Shown: positions 25,101 through 32,529, counted from the first letter of the stretch. The stretch is DNA of 33,609 nt from Lachnospiraceae bacterium (GCA_026169045.1 JAPFDH010000018.1:1-33609), one strand, 5' to 3'. The notes: a model not told the origin generated them from the sequence alone. A program made the numbers and translations.

Positions 25101-27602
25101 AATTCCAAGATTCAGCTGCCCGTCAATAACACGAACCGTACTTGTACAGCTACCCAATTTCTGTTTCGTGGAAATGCTGCCAAGAGATACTCCCTCTGCT
25201 GTATAGGACGGTTTGATGGTGCTTGTACCAGGGAGCAAATCTGCTGCATAAACTGTTATTTCATAATCGCCATTCGGCAAATCTATGGCCAGTTCACCTG
25301 CTCCCAGGCAGAAGTCATCTGCCATATCAGAGGAATCTTCATTTCCATTATTTCCACGATATCTTCCGCCTCCCGGACTCTTGATCCAGCCATATCCTGT
25401 TTCCGGATCATACATCGTGCTTTCATTGATTCCGGTCCATCCTTCCATAGTAGGTGAATTACCATAGTTTATATCAAACCGGTATCCCGCTGATTTTGTT
25501 GTAACCTGCTGATAATCAGAAAACTCTCCCAATCCTTTTTCATTGAAGCCACGGATCGCATACACATATGTTTTTCCGCCTTCACAGCTATTATCTGTAT
25601 ATTGATTGGAGGAAGATACCGAATATTTTTCAGCATTGGAAAAATCCACATCTTCTATGGACATGCCTTCCGTCAATTCCTGACGATAGATATAATACAA
25701 TTCTGAATCAGAATCTGTATCCCATGCCATAGATACACTGGATGCTCCCACCGATGTGATAGCAAAATTCTGAATTTTTCCAGGTTCATTTTCCGGAATT
25801 TTCATTTCTACTTTAGAGGCCAAATCACTCAGGAGTGAATTTTCCTGAATTCCCTGAGCAACACACTGAGCAAACTTATATGCTCCATAATACTGAAGAT
25901 GTGTAGAGTCATTTGCTCCACCAGCCCATGCGCCCTCATATTCTCCCGGATTTACCATAAGGAATAAAGATTTTGCACCTTCGATACCAAAATTATTGCA
26001 GACGTCAATAGATCTCTGTGTTAAATCTACTAAAGCCACATTCTTTTCTGATGCTACTTTCTTCATTACCTGGCGATATGCCTCAAAATTACTCTGGAAA
26101 GAATCCAGGCTTCCATCTTCCTTTTGTGTATAACTATATCTGGCTACAGGTGTCACAAGCACCGGTGTAGCACCACGCTGAATTGCTCCGTCAATGTAAT
26201 AGGTAATCCACTGTTCAAAATCTTCCGGTGACACATAACGGTTTGGTCTGGAAGATGTGGCATCATTATGTCCCCACTGTACCAACAAATAATCTCCAGG
26301 TTTCACATCTTCCAAGAGATCGTCCAGTTTTCCTTCTTCTATGAAAGATTTGGAAGAACGGCCACCGATAGCACGATTTTCCACAACCACATTTGTCGTT
26401 TCATATGTCTGTGCCTGGCTGTAATCACAATCTTCACATTCTCTTTCCTCAACCAATTCTCCGAAAAAGCTATACAATGTCTGTCCCCAACCAGTCTGAG
26501 GATAGTAATAACTATCGTATGTCTGAACGGTAGAATCACTGGCAATAAAGATCGTTTGTTTTTCTTCCTTTTCATTTGTAGCCAACCGTGTCACTGTCAA
26601 ATGGGAAATATACGCAGTCTGCAATGCGGCGCTTTCTGCTGATGTTGCACTGCTCGCTACAGGAATTTTTAAGCTCAATTGCCCGTCCACAACAATTGCA
26701 TCCACTGATTTCGTAACCGTACTTCCCGGCTGAACGACTATTTCTGATTCTTTCGTAATATCTTCTGTTTCAATATAAGCAGTGTAAGCACTTTGGGTCG
26801 GATTCACGAAAGTAATATCTACACGATAATCTGCATTGGCCACATCAATGTCCAATGTTGAAGTATTCTCGTATGTATATACACCATAGCCGGTTTCTTC
26901 CTTTTCTGTCCATACTTTACTGGAAATGGCAAGATATCCGTCACCATTTTCTACATAAGTACTTCCCGGCTCCTGTTTACTGATTTCTCTTGGGTGATAT
27001 ACACCGCCGCTCCAACCGGCTGCCGGATTATTGTATTCCACATCATGGAATCCATATCCTTTTTCTTTGTCATATGTATTTTCTTTTACCAGATCCTTAC
27101 CTGTTCCCAGGTTCCAAGAAAATAGTTGTTCGTTTTCCTGAAAATCATTATAATTTCCTTCTGATAATCCCAAAAGATCAAATTCAGGAACTACTGTCTC
27201 TATCGTTTCTACAGTTATTTGTTCTGCCGTCGTCTCTTCTGCTGTTTCCTCAACATCTTCTGCCTCTGATGTCATTTCATTCACTACAGTCTCCTGAGGC
27301 TTACTTTCTGCTTCTGTCGTTTCTTCCGCAGGTGTTTCGACTTCTTCTTCCGCAGATGTTTCTGCTTCTGTTGATTCTGTCTCAGCAATTGTTGTATCTT
27401 CTGCGGATGTCTCAACAGCATCTTCCGATGATCCAGTTTCCAAAGAGGATGTTTCCGAGTCCAATTGTATGGATTCTGCTGTTTCAACGTCCTCATTAGC
27501 TGCCAGAACCATGTCAATACCTTGGCTGTTCATTGCTGAACTGGCTACCAAGACTGATCCAAGGAAAATCGCTGTTAATTGTCTTGTTTTCCTTTTTCTC
27601 AC
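19155..27602 (-). CDS. Multimodular rhamnogalacturonan acetylesterase (CE12) and lyase (PL11), surface-anchored
   Basis: A 2815-residue secreted protein that should both deacetylate and cleave the rhamnogalacturonan I backbone of pectin. Order: signal peptide (1-35), Glu/Thr-rich linker (to about 150), sandwich module (about 155-345), CE12 SGNH esterase (about 348-590; Ser357 in IASDST, Asn446 in WGHND, Asp565 and His568 in DSTH), fibronectin III (about 605-700), sandwich module starting YRFDINYG (about 705-845), two fibronectin III modules (about 850-1050), the PL11 beta-propeller (about 1055-1715, with DLDGDG and DYDGDG calcium loops), an LamG-like insert (about 1789-2000), three bacterial Ig-like modules (about 2050-2290), a sandwich starting VQRFDFG (about 2292-2442), the DPT spacer (about 2453-2550), a final domain, then TGDS (2779-2782), a hydrophobic helix and RKKRDAEK. 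Translation begins at GTG, 9 bases after GGAGG. Confidence 0.93.
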   Translation of the reverse strand: MRKRKTRQLTAIFLGSVLVASSAMNSQGIDMVLAANEDVETAESIQLDSETSSLETGSSEDAVETSAEDTTIAETESTEAETSAEEEVETPAEETTEAESKPQETVVNEMTSEAEDVEETAEETTAEQITVETIETVVPEFDLLGLSEGNYNDFQENEQLFSWNLGTGKDLVKENTYDKEKGYGFHDVEYNNPAAGWSGGVYHPREISKQEPGSTYVENGDGYLAISSKVWTEKEETGYGVYTYENTSTLDIDVANADYRVDITFVNPTQSAYTAYIETEDITKESEIVVQPGSTVTKSVDAIVVDGQLSLKIPVASSATSAESAALQTAYISHLTVTRLATNEKEEKQTIFIASDSTVQTYDSYYYPQTGWGQTLYSFFGELVEERECEDCDYSQAQTYETTNVVVENRAIGGRSSKSFIEEGKLDDLLEDVKPGDYLLVQWGHNDATSSRPNRYVSPEDFEQWITYYIDGAIQRGATPVLVTPVARYSYTQKEDGSLDSFQSNFEAYRQVMKKVASEKNVALVDLTQRSIDVCNNFGIEGAKSLFLMVNPGEYEGAWAGGANDSTHLQYYGAYKFAQCVAQGIQENSLLSDLASKVEMKIPENEPGKIQNFAITSVGASSVSMAWDTDSDSELYYIYRQELTEGMSIEDVDFSNAEKYSVSSSNQYTDNSCEGGKTYVYAIRGFNEKGLGEFSDYQQVTTKSAGYRFDINYGNSPTMEGWTGINESTMYDPETGYGWIKSPGGGRYRGNNGNEDSSDMADDFCLGAGELAIDLPNGDYEITVYAADLLPGTSTIKPSYTAEGVSLGSISTKQKLGSCTSTVRVIDGQLNLGIGGSNPYINGLTITELLKAPSGLTYFELSINEESGTASFLLNFNEVEEAVSYNIYCKNSTDDAFSIVKSFTTEELKEDELSCKAMTGEIGESYQYYMTCVTADGTESAQSNTITVETVVEGDPAPAPQNLICTSPDENATELQRYISLAWDEVEGAVKYIIYRSDKAEGDKGFEEFKKVGESRTLEYTDEDDVATNIHYYYKVAAVTKTGLGELSEACQTPVSGTFVQGGKESYADRAAVAMDLAGDPGAEERVTATDENGNEYTSGVYVSWRSYERDFDGDNNLKTTFTVARNGQVIAQNISSTNLLDEGGKGGDVYTITASSGDVTTTTAWTNQYLELNLFAPADDTMPDGSTCSYSANDMSVADLDGDGVLELIVKWYPSNAKDNSGYGYTGKTYLDGYDIDFSTGAARLMWRIDMGVNIRSGAHYTQFQVWDYDGDGMAEVAVKTADGTTVYRSTDGTAAGLTEIDHVGVCSSAELPINTISAENDYRNNDGFVLDGPEYFTMFNGNDGSIIDTVDYTPERGSVSAWGDGYGNRVDRFLSATAYLDGETPFAVFARGYYTRTCLTAYYLKDSNGDGVGDALAEYWAFDSNEAGTQYEAQGNHGLSVSDIDQDGRDEIIYGALVIDHDGTVKYSTGLGHGDAMHVSDWVSWNDGLEIMSVHEHSDATYQVEVRDAETGTILMGYYTGKDTGRGVAGDIDPTAEGAEWWSIASPTYEGNDEPSWDSTDGEVYSSWSTLDNLIKLSNTTPASNATIFWDGDLLSEIQDHKFDEPSYVPIGSVISKWNYETEEQESLLYSTEILSNNGTKGNMGLMADILGDWREEIIARCSGNANNVRIYSTNIQTDYVVPCLLEDQAYREAVAWQNVGYNQPAHTTYLLSQGLVTAGLKEGVIGSGEAEILFTPANDGDLYGHDITAYQIYRAVGDGSYELIDEVSVDELEKGTVGGNEEEAELLYSNDFEAGSDFEAVSAGNDKVESDTAEENAHSGQIYKVLGATGGSRAANSPQIGTGKDGVTVSTDLRLDPGQNAQSTVFALLGEKESRNWLDAGTLQILTIDAKTGGTNGYYDSITINGVDITSSANLEGTKESGSSLKRDTTGWLHLDAVLNFTEQTVDVTLTRMSSGEVVYTGTLPFVHECTSLEYMYACAGRNYGVVSLDNMSIQVPAEETPGGGETQEAYSYKDQNVEQNTTYSYKIAAVVDGKTSHMSRPITVTTSIAVETVPDIVLSDLVEGTPIPEGGSVADLLPETVTVLDAEGNEQQASVTWDVSEVDINIPGTYKVYATVSGYSNNPIEVTLQVVENEINAIKNPEDISVIVGQQVTLPETVTVEYTNTTTEEKQVTWNTEKLDINTVGDYVLEGTVEGTDQTVSITVKVRDNYVVSADDIYLEIEVNEENPAELLPTTISAKYADGSTQNADVVWNAEGIDTSTPGTTIDITGTAGEDCSVTAHITIVYPMVQRFDFGISGKNVADGWTGVTVNAKGGKTTVKDLNIDYTEERGYGFTNPDAVIEGRSEGFEQAGILPDAVYTDFAIPSGQTFVVDVENGTYQVEFVSGSNYKSTVKATVEGNGVSVGNNANTYVIGGITVEVADGQLTIEFDAKNVSRLDAIIIREVVDGEDPTDPTDPTDPTDPTDPTDPTNPTDPTDPTDPTDPTDPTDPTDPTDPTDPTDPTDPTDPTDPTDPTDPTDPTDPTDPTNPTDPTDPTDPTDPTDPTDPGNVDDDTIFNEFPVEYVEEKLDDSSVSDVHITCEQNSTTKDYIIPEPTVQKIKDSKKTLTVKILGTESQPSFYWLFDGAQIQTVTEVNLLVSFTTADSSIAWIPSTEKGMVIEFKHSGILPEGTRLKTSNYAGLQSGYVYYYNEEDEVLEYTGNATFTMEPSAEGEELMQYITIPISHCFKYFVAENKLEGENVIYPEDPTDPSDSSDSSETESSSQAGNGDGNSTNTGDSMTPITVLLGTMCVAVLAGGSVIVYSRKKRDAEK
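19951..20243 (-). repeat. 9-bp tandem repeat encoding about 32 Asp-Pro-Thr units
   Basis: About 32 copies of a 9-base unit (plus strand GGATCGGTT with variants GGATCCGTT and GGGTCGGTT) encode DPT repeats within the CE12-PL11 protein. Two units encode NPT. Variation is mostly at third codon positions. The region has no stops in several other frames, which explains long spurious frames on both strands. It forms a rigid proline-rich stalk holding the catalytic part away from the wall; unit number could change by slippage without shifting the frame. Confidence 0.95.
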
Positions 27603-28081
27603 TTTCTTTTCCTCCTTTTGATTGTTAAAAAAATGGTTTCTTCTATCCTCTCCCTTCTTTGATCCTACTCTTTTCTTTTATAAACATTACATTTTTGTAA
27701 TTGTTTATCGTATATTTATTATTGTATATGGAAATATTTTTCTTCTTTATGAAAAAAATAAACACATATTTATTACTTATTTTACGAAAATTGTATTGCT
27801 TTCACAACTTAAATTGACTTCAAAAGTATGCATTTTCAACTATTAATTCGTATTTTTTACTCTATTTTTATACAAAAGGGTATAAACTTTCCTTATAATT
27901 CCAATATATAATCCATTTACAACTATTAATACATTAAATTCCGTGCAATATTTCGTCATATTTTTTGTCACAATATGAAGTTTCTGGTTATTTTTTCCTA
28001 CTTTCTTTGCACAGCCCTATGATTGCATACAGATACAACTCTATCAACAAAAAAACATCTCATCTCTTATACAAACGATGG
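27603..28081. other. Long A/T-rich leader region of the CE12-PL11 gene with promoter candidate
   Basis: About 480 bases without a supported gene. AAAAGGAGG (minus strand) near 27613-27621 is the ribosome binding site. The best promoter candidate is TTGTGA (27807-27802) with TAAAAT (27784-27779), spacing 17, about 180 bases before the start. A second possibility is TTGTAA...TTATAA near 27890-27920. The long leader suggests regulation, but I recognise no riboswitch or operator. Confidence 0.4.
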
Positions 28082-28168
28082 GAAACACACTTTGCGAGTT
28101 TCTCACGTTCGCGGCCAGTCGCCGTATGCGTATGCAAGCATCCGCGCACGCCTCGTTGTCTACGCGCA
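28082..28168 (-). repeat. 87-bp terminator-linked repeat, copy B
   Basis: Same 87-base length as 10494-10580 with no gaps. As in copy A it abuts the U tract of a terminator, here that of yccF, and on the minus strand begins TGCGCGTAGACAACGAG and ends GTGTGTTTC. This copy is richer in G+C than copy A and keeps the TGCG...CGCA pairing and a GAAAC...GTTTC stem. It is far richer in G+C than the A/T-rich DNA on its other side. No credible coding frame. Confidence 0.75.
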
Positions 28169-28204
28169 AAAAAAAACTGTGACAGTTTTTTTCCTATCAC
28201 AGTT
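28168..28204 (-). terminator. Terminator of yccF
   Basis: On the minus strand AACTGTGA (28204-28197) pairs with TCACAGTT (28182-28175), followed by TTTTTTT. It lies about 50 bases after the yccF stop. Confidence 0.8.
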
Positions 28205-28254
28205 CTTATAAAAATCTCTTTTTATTTAATTTATGCTTTTTTCATGAATAGTTT

Positions 28255-28614
28255 TTATCGCACTTCACTGCCAAAAGGCATAAGAGCCAATTTTGCCAAT
28301 TTAAAGTGCTGCAATCCAAACGGAATTCCAATAATGGTTATACATAATAGGCAACCGGAAATAGCCGATCCCAATGCCAGCCAAAAACCTGATACAATCA
28401 GCCATATAACATTTAATAAAAATGACGGAACGCCTCCTCCATATACAATTTCCTTTCCAAATGGAAAAAACGCCAGTTTCGCAAATTTAAAACATTGTAA
28501 TCCTACAGGAATTCCAACAATAGTTATACACCATAACACACCAGCCAATAACCATCCAAGCCCAGACAAACATCCGCCAAAAATAAACCATAGTGCATTG
28601 CCTAAACATCCCAT
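28255..28614 (-). CDS. yccF: YccF domain-containing membrane protein
   Basis: A 119-residue inner-membrane protein of unknown function. It contains two copies of the YccF unit: CITIVGIPVGLQCFKFAKLAF-type first copy followed by FPFGKEI (about 29-55), and CITIIGIPFGLQHFKLAKLA followed by MPFGSEV (about 91-119). Each copy is preceded by hydrophobic helices. Length and duplication are normal for the family. GGGAGG lies 7 bases before the ATG. It follows trmD on the same strand after a 146-base gap, in the place where rplS is often found, and ends in its own terminator. Confidence 0.9.
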   Translation of the reverse strand: MGCLGNALWFIFGGCLSGLGWLLAGVLWCITIVGIPVGLQCFKFAKLAFFPFGKEIVYGGGVPSFLLNVIWLIVSGFWLALGSAISGCLLCITIIGIPFGLQHFKLAKLALMPFGSEVR

Positions 28615-28701
28615 ACTGCAACCTCCCTGTGTACCATGAAAGATAGTTTTCTTTTTTCATTATGAAGCCTTTGTTACTGACTTTATTATGCATGTTAATC
28701 C

Positions 28702-28729
28702 TGTAAAAATACCTATGGTATTTCTTACA
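28702..28729. promoter_or_regulatory. Dyad between trmD and yccF
   Basis: TGTAA and AATACC on one side mirror GGTATT and TTACA on the other around a 3-base centre, with one unpaired base. No U tract follows in either direction, so it looks more like an operator or RNA hairpin than a terminator. It lies 88 bases before the yccF start. Confidence 0.35.
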
Positions 28730-28760
28730 AAACTCTGAAGATATACGAAAACGCCCTATT

Positions 28761-29501
28761 TTATTCTCTATTTTCTCTGTTGATCTTTTCCAGATATTCT
28801 CTCTCTTGTTTCGATAATACTGCATCCTTCAATAAATCCGGACGCCATTGATATGTTCTCATAATTGATTGCTCTCTACGCCATTTTTCAATATTCGCAT
28901 GGTGACCGGACAACAGTACCTCGGGTACCTTTTTTCCCATGAATACTTCCGGACGTGTATACTGCGGATACTCCAATAAATTATCATGGAATGACTCCAC
29001 TTCAGCAGATACATTATTATTCAGCACGCCGGGAACCAAACGGGAAATACAATCAATCATCATCATTGCCGGAAGTTCTCCTCCCGTCAAAACATAATCC
29101 CCAACAGAGAGATAATCTGTAACGATCATTTCCAAAACCCTTTCATCAATTCCCTCATAATGTCCGCACAGAAATACCAGATCCTCTTCTTTTGCCAATT
29201 CTTCCGCGATTTTCTGATTAAAAACTTTACCCTGCGGAGTCATATATAGTACTCTGGGTTTCTTTCCCAATCGATCTACCAAAGCCTGATAAGCATCGTA
29301 AACAGGAGGTGCCTGCATCACCATACCGGCACCTCCGCCATATGGATAATCATCCACTTTAAAATGTTTATTTGTAGTATAATCCCGAATATTAATGGCT
29401 TCCACAGACAAAATCCCTTTTTCTACTGCCCGTCCAATAATACTTGTATTACATCCATCCAGAATCATTTCTGGAAAAAGCGTCAATACATGATAATTCA
29501 T
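28761..29501 (-). CDS. trmD: tRNA (guanine(37)-N1)-methyltransferase
   Basis: A 246-residue SPOUT-class enzyme that methylates G37 next to the anticodon, preventing frameshifts. Signatures are MNYHVLTLFPEM at the start, YPYGGGAGMVM (about 52-62), YMTPQGKVFNQ, GHYEGIDERV (113-122) and the trefoil-knot motif GDYVLTGGELPA (134-145). Length is typical. Part of the ylxM-ffh-rpsP-khpA-rimM-trmD operon, 57 bases after rimM. The usual next gene, rplS, is absent here. Confidence 0.97.
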   Translation of the reverse strand: MNYHVLTLFPEMILDGCNTSIIGRAVEKGILSVEAINIRDYTTNKHFKVDDYPYGGGAGMVMQAPPVYDAYQALVDRLGKKPRVLYMTPQGKVFNQKIAEELAKEEDLVFLCGHYEGIDERVLEMIVTDYLSVGDYVLTGGELPAMMMIDCISRLVPGVLNNNVSAEVESFHDNLLEYPQYTRPEVFMGKKVPEVLLSGHHANIEKWRREQSIMRTYQWRPDLLKDAVLSKQEREYLEKINRENRE

Positions 29502-29558
29502 AAAACCTCTTTCCAGCCGTACAACCTACAGCTATTACACCTGCTTTTCCCGACAGTT

Positions 29559-30071
29559 TCAATCCAACAATCCATCCATAATATGCACAAGCATTTCCTG
29601 TTTTTCCAAATCCACATCAAGAATGCACTGTTTAATCGCCGGGAGAAGTACTTCCTTTCCGGCTTCTGTCTGTACTACATAAACATCATTGGCTCCCGTT
29701 TCCAAAACATCAACCAATTTTCCCAAAAGCATTTCTTCATCTGTGACAACGGTAAGTCCGATCAAATCAGCTATAAAATTTTCATCCTCACCACACACAC
29801 CGCTTTGTTCTTTCGTAATATAAAGTTCGCATTTCCGAAGCAACTCCGCTTCATTCATGGAATTGCACTGTTTCAGTTTTAAAATCACAAACTGTTTAAA
29901 AAACTTCACCCCCGCAATATCCACATTTTTTTCTGCTTTTCCATCATATAAAACCACTGATTTTAATCGCTTAAACTTCTGCGGATCATCTGTTGTGGGG
30001 AACACTTTTACTTCCCCTTTAATTCCATGGGGTGATGTAATCACTCCCACCCTGAGCAAATTATCCAACAT
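29559..30071 (-). CDS. rimM: Ribosome maturation factor RimM
   Basis: A 170-residue 16S rRNA processing and 30S maturation factor that binds protein S19. The N-terminal beta-barrel carries GVITSPHGIKGEVKVFPTTD and the PRC-barrel part carries LIGLTVVTDEEMLLGKL and NDVYVV...EVLLPAI...VDLEKQEMLV, all family hallmarks. TTGGAGGAAACGATAA precedes the ATG. It sits between khpA and trmD, with a terminator-like hairpin upstream that may lower its expression relative to rpsP. Confidence 0.96.
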   Translation of the reverse strand: MLDNLLRVGVITSPHGIKGEVKVFPTTDDPQKFKRLKSVVLYDGKAEKNVDIAGVKFFKQFVILKLKQCNSMNEAELLRKCELYITKEQSGVCGEDENFIADLIGLTVVTDEEMLLGKLVDVLETGANDVYVVQTEAGKEVLLPAIKQCILDVDLEKQEMLVHIMDGLLD

Positions 30072-30153
30072 TTATCGTTTCCTCCAACACTTTTCCAACT
30101 ATCCATTCAGGCATAACAAACGATTGCATCTCATATCAATCATTTTATGGAAC

Positions 30154-30195
30154 AGAAAACGTGTACATCCTGCCCACAGCAGAACATACACGTTC
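30154..30195 (-). terminator. Terminator-like hairpin between khpA and rimM
   Basis: On the minus strand AACGTGTA (30194-30187) pairs with TACACGTT (30165-30158). The stem is extended inward by TGTTCTGC with GCAGGATG through G-T pairs, and TTTTC follows. It sits inside a conserved operon, so it is probably a partial terminator or processing site. Confidence 0.6.
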
Positions 30196-30202
30196 TATTT
30201 GT

Positions 30203-30430
30203 CTACTCAATTTCAACAATTACTTTTCTATCTTCTCTGGACGCGGCCGCCTTTACCACAGAACGAATTGCTTTTGCAATACGTCCCTGCTTGCCAATCA
30301 CCTTTCCCATATCAGAAGGTGCTACTTTCAAAGAAACAATGAGACCCTTTTCCGTCTCTTCTTCTGTCACCACCACTTCATCAGGAAGATCAACCAGTGA
30401 CTTTGCAATCACTTCTACTAAATCTTTCAT
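30203..30430 (-). CDS. khpA: KH-domain RNA-binding protein KhpA
   Basis: A 75-residue protein consisting of one KH domain, partner of KhpB in Gram-positive bacteria and involved in post-transcriptional control and cell elongation or division in studied species. The RNA-binding loop GKQG (46-49) lies in MGKVIGKQGRIAKAIR. The ATG at 30430 is chosen because GGGAG lies 5 bases before it and the protein then starts MKDLVEVIAKSLVD as in the family; an ORF extension to 30463 has no support. Lies between rpsP and rimM, its usual place. Confidence 0.93.
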   Translation of the reverse strand: MKDLVEVIAKSLVDLPDEVVVTEEETEKGLIVSLKVAPSDMGKVIGKQGRIAKAIRSVVKAAASREDRKVIVEIE

Positions 30431-30503
30431 CCCAACTCCCATCCGCCTGCTACACAGGCACATAAACCCCTTACTGTCATGCAGCGGTGATCTATGGTAT
30501 CAA

Positions 30504-30749
30504 TTATTTCTCGATACCAGCGATCTTTAACAGCTTTGCTACAGTGTCTGTTGGCTGAGCACCTGTAGATAACCACTTCTTAGCTGCTTCTTCGTTAAAT
30601 TTGATTACGCTTGGGTCTTTTGTTGGATCATAGATACCGATCTCCTCAATGAACTTTCCATCTCTTGGGGAACGAGAATCTGCAACTACTACTCTATAGA
30701 AAGGAGCCTTCTTCTGTCCCATTCTCTTTAATCTCATTTTTACTGCCAT
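30504..30749 (-). CDS. rpsP: Small ribosomal subunit protein bS16
   Basis: An 81-residue 30S protein. [20 protein letters not shown] is the diagnostic N-terminus, followed by [28 protein letters not shown] lies 6 bases before the ATG at 30749, which is preferred over an in-frame start 9 bases upstream. Located between ffh and khpA as in most Firmicutes. Confidence 0.97.
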   Translation of the reverse strand: MAVKMRLKRMGQKKAPFYRVVVADSRSPRDGKFIEEIGIYDPTKDPSVIKFNEEAAKKWLSTGAQPTDTVAKLLKIAGIEK

Positions 30750-30819
30750 TTTATTCACCTCCGTGGAATTTTAAAAATAACTATATGACTCTTCTGCTAC
30801 TATTCGCAGTCAAGTTTTG

Positions 30820-32163
30820 TTAAAAGGGAAGTTTAAACTTACCTCTTTTAGCTTTGCCACCCATCATGCCCGGGATCTGCTTCATCATCTTCCTGCTTTG
30901 ATCAAACTGTTTGATTAACCGATTGACCTCACTGATATCAACGCCTGCCCCTTTGGCAATTCGGTTTTTTCGGGACGGATTTAATATATCCGGATTTGAT
31001 CTCTCTTGCGGTGTCATAGAAAGAATAATTGACTCAATCCGATCAAACTGTCTTTCATCCACCTCCGGCATATTCTTTAATTTACCAAGTCCCATACCCG
31101 GGAGCATCTTCAGAATTTCACCAAAGCCTCCCATGTTTTTCATTTGCTGCATTTGATCAAGATAATCATTGAAGTCTAACTGAGATTTTCTAAGTTTCTG
31201 CTCCAGTTCCTTTGCTTTATCAGCATCTACCTGAGCCTCTACCTTTTCAATCAGACTCATGACATCACCCATTCCAAGAATACGGGATGCCATACGATCC
31301 GGATAGAATTGTTCAATATCCGTCAGCTTTTCTCCTGTACCGACAAACAAAATCGGTTTTCCTGTCACAGAACGAATGGACAGCGCAGCACCGCCTCTTG
31401 TATCACTATCCAGCTTTGTCAGTACAACTCCGTCGATTCCTACCTTTTCATTAAATGTGGATGCGACATTTACTGCATCCTGTCCTGTCATCGCATCTAC
31501 CACAAGAACCGTCTGATCCACAGAAAGAGCTTCCTTTATTTCAATCAATTCATCCATCATGCCTTCATCAATATGAAGACGTCCGGCAGTATCAATCATC
31601 ACCACATTCTGGCCATTTTTCTGAGCATGTTCCAAGGCTGCTTTCGCAATATTTACCGGTTTATGGTTTTCACCCATGGCAAATACTTCCACACCCTGTT
31701 TTTCACCGTTAATCTGCAGCTGTTTAATCGCTGCCGGACGATAAACATCACATGCCACCAATAAAGGCTTTCGCCCTTTTGCCTTTAACTTCCCGGCAAT
31801 TTTTGCCACTGCTGTCGTTTTTCCGGCACCCTGAAGACCAGCCATCATAATCACGGTTATCTCATTTCCCGGACGAAGCGCCAATTCTGTCGTTTCAGAT
31901 CCCATCAGCTTGACCAGTTCTTCATTTACAATCTTGATTACCATTTGTCCAGGATTCAAACCATTCATGACATCCTGCCCAACAGCTCTCTCCTGTACTG
32001 CACTGACAAACTGCTTCACTACTTTAAAATTCACATCCGCTTCCAACAGCGCCATCTTTACTTCCCGAAGGGCTGTTTTTACATCCGCCTCACTCAGACG
32101 TCCTTTCCCTCGCAGATTCTTAAACACATTCTGCAGCTTATCCGCCAAGCTTTCAAAAGCCAT
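30820..32163 (-). CDS. ffh: Signal recognition particle GTPase Ffh
   Basis: The 447-residue SRP54 homologue that binds signal sequences and the SRP RNA and targets ribosomes to the membrane. N domain (about 1-90), G domain with P-loop GLQGAGKT (109-116), DTAGR (191-195) and TKLD (249-252), then the methionine-rich M domain (about 300-447) with QMQQMKNMGG, MLPGMG and a final MMKQIPGMMGG. Full length. AAGGAGAG precedes the ATG. Second gene of the operon, 21 bases after ylxM. Confidence 0.98.
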   Translation of the reverse strand: MAFESLADKLQNVFKNLRGKGRLSEADVKTALREVKMALLEADVNFKVVKQFVSAVQERAVGQDVMNGLNPGQMVIKIVNEELVKLMGSETTELALRPGNEITVIMMAGLQGAGKTTAVAKIAGKLKAKGRKPLLVACDVYRPAAIKQLQINGEKQGVEVFAMGENHKPVNIAKAALEHAQKNGQNVVMIDTAGRLHIDEGMMDELIEIKEALSVDQTVLVVDAMTGQDAVNVASTFNEKVGIDGVVLTKLDSDTRGGAALSIRSVTGKPILFVGTGEKLTDIEQFYPDRMASRILGMGDVMSLIEKVEAQVDADKAKELEQKLRKSQLDFNDYLDQMQQMKNMGGFGEILKMLPGMGLGKLKNMPEVDERQFDRIESIILSMTPQERSNPDILNPSRKNRIAKGAGVDISEVNRLIKQFDQSRKMMKQIPGMMGGKAKRGKFKLPF

Positions 32164-32184
32164 AGATAACTCTCCTTATCCTCG

Positions 32185-32529
32185 CTAAATCTCTTCCAGC
32201 ACCCTGTGATACAATTCCGTAACCTTTACCATCAGCGTCTCATCCTTTGACTTGGCATACTTTTCCATCATCTGATACATTTCTTCCACCGACTGTTTCG
32301 TCTCACGGAAACGTGCAATCAAATGAAGCTTATTCTCATAACCAGCCAGAATTTTATCACAACGTCTGATTAAATCATGTACCCCTTGTCTACTGATTCC
32401 CTGCATCTGAGCCACTTCACTCAATGACAGATCATTGAATACCACATCTTCATAAATTGCTTTCTGATGCTCTGTCAAAAGTTCACCATAAAAATCATAC
32501 AGCAATGTCTGCTCTACTATCTTTTCCAT
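32185..32529 (-). CDS. ylxM: YlxM/p13-like helix-turn-helix protein
   Basis: A 114-residue protein with a sigma-70 region 4-like helix-turn-helix: LLYDFYGELLTEHQ, the characteristic opening, then YEDVVFNDLSLSEVAQMQGISRQGVHDLIRR with the recognition helix at ISRQGVHDLIRR. YlxM is encoded upstream of ffh throughout Firmicutes and is thought to modulate the SRP pathway or this operon. GGAGAA precedes the ATG. First gene after the operon promoter. Confidence 0.93.
   Translation of the reverse strand: MEKIVEQTLLYDFYGELLTEHQKAIYEDVVFNDLSLSEVAQMQGISRQGVHDLIRRCDKILAGYENKLHLIARFRETKQSVEEMYQMMEKYAKSKDETLMVKVTELYHRVLEEI

Noticed and set aside
27965-28639. 224-residue plus-strand frame upstream of the pectinase
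   Set aside because: It runs through repeat copy B, a terminator and antisense to yccF, and its composition is that of a shadow frame.
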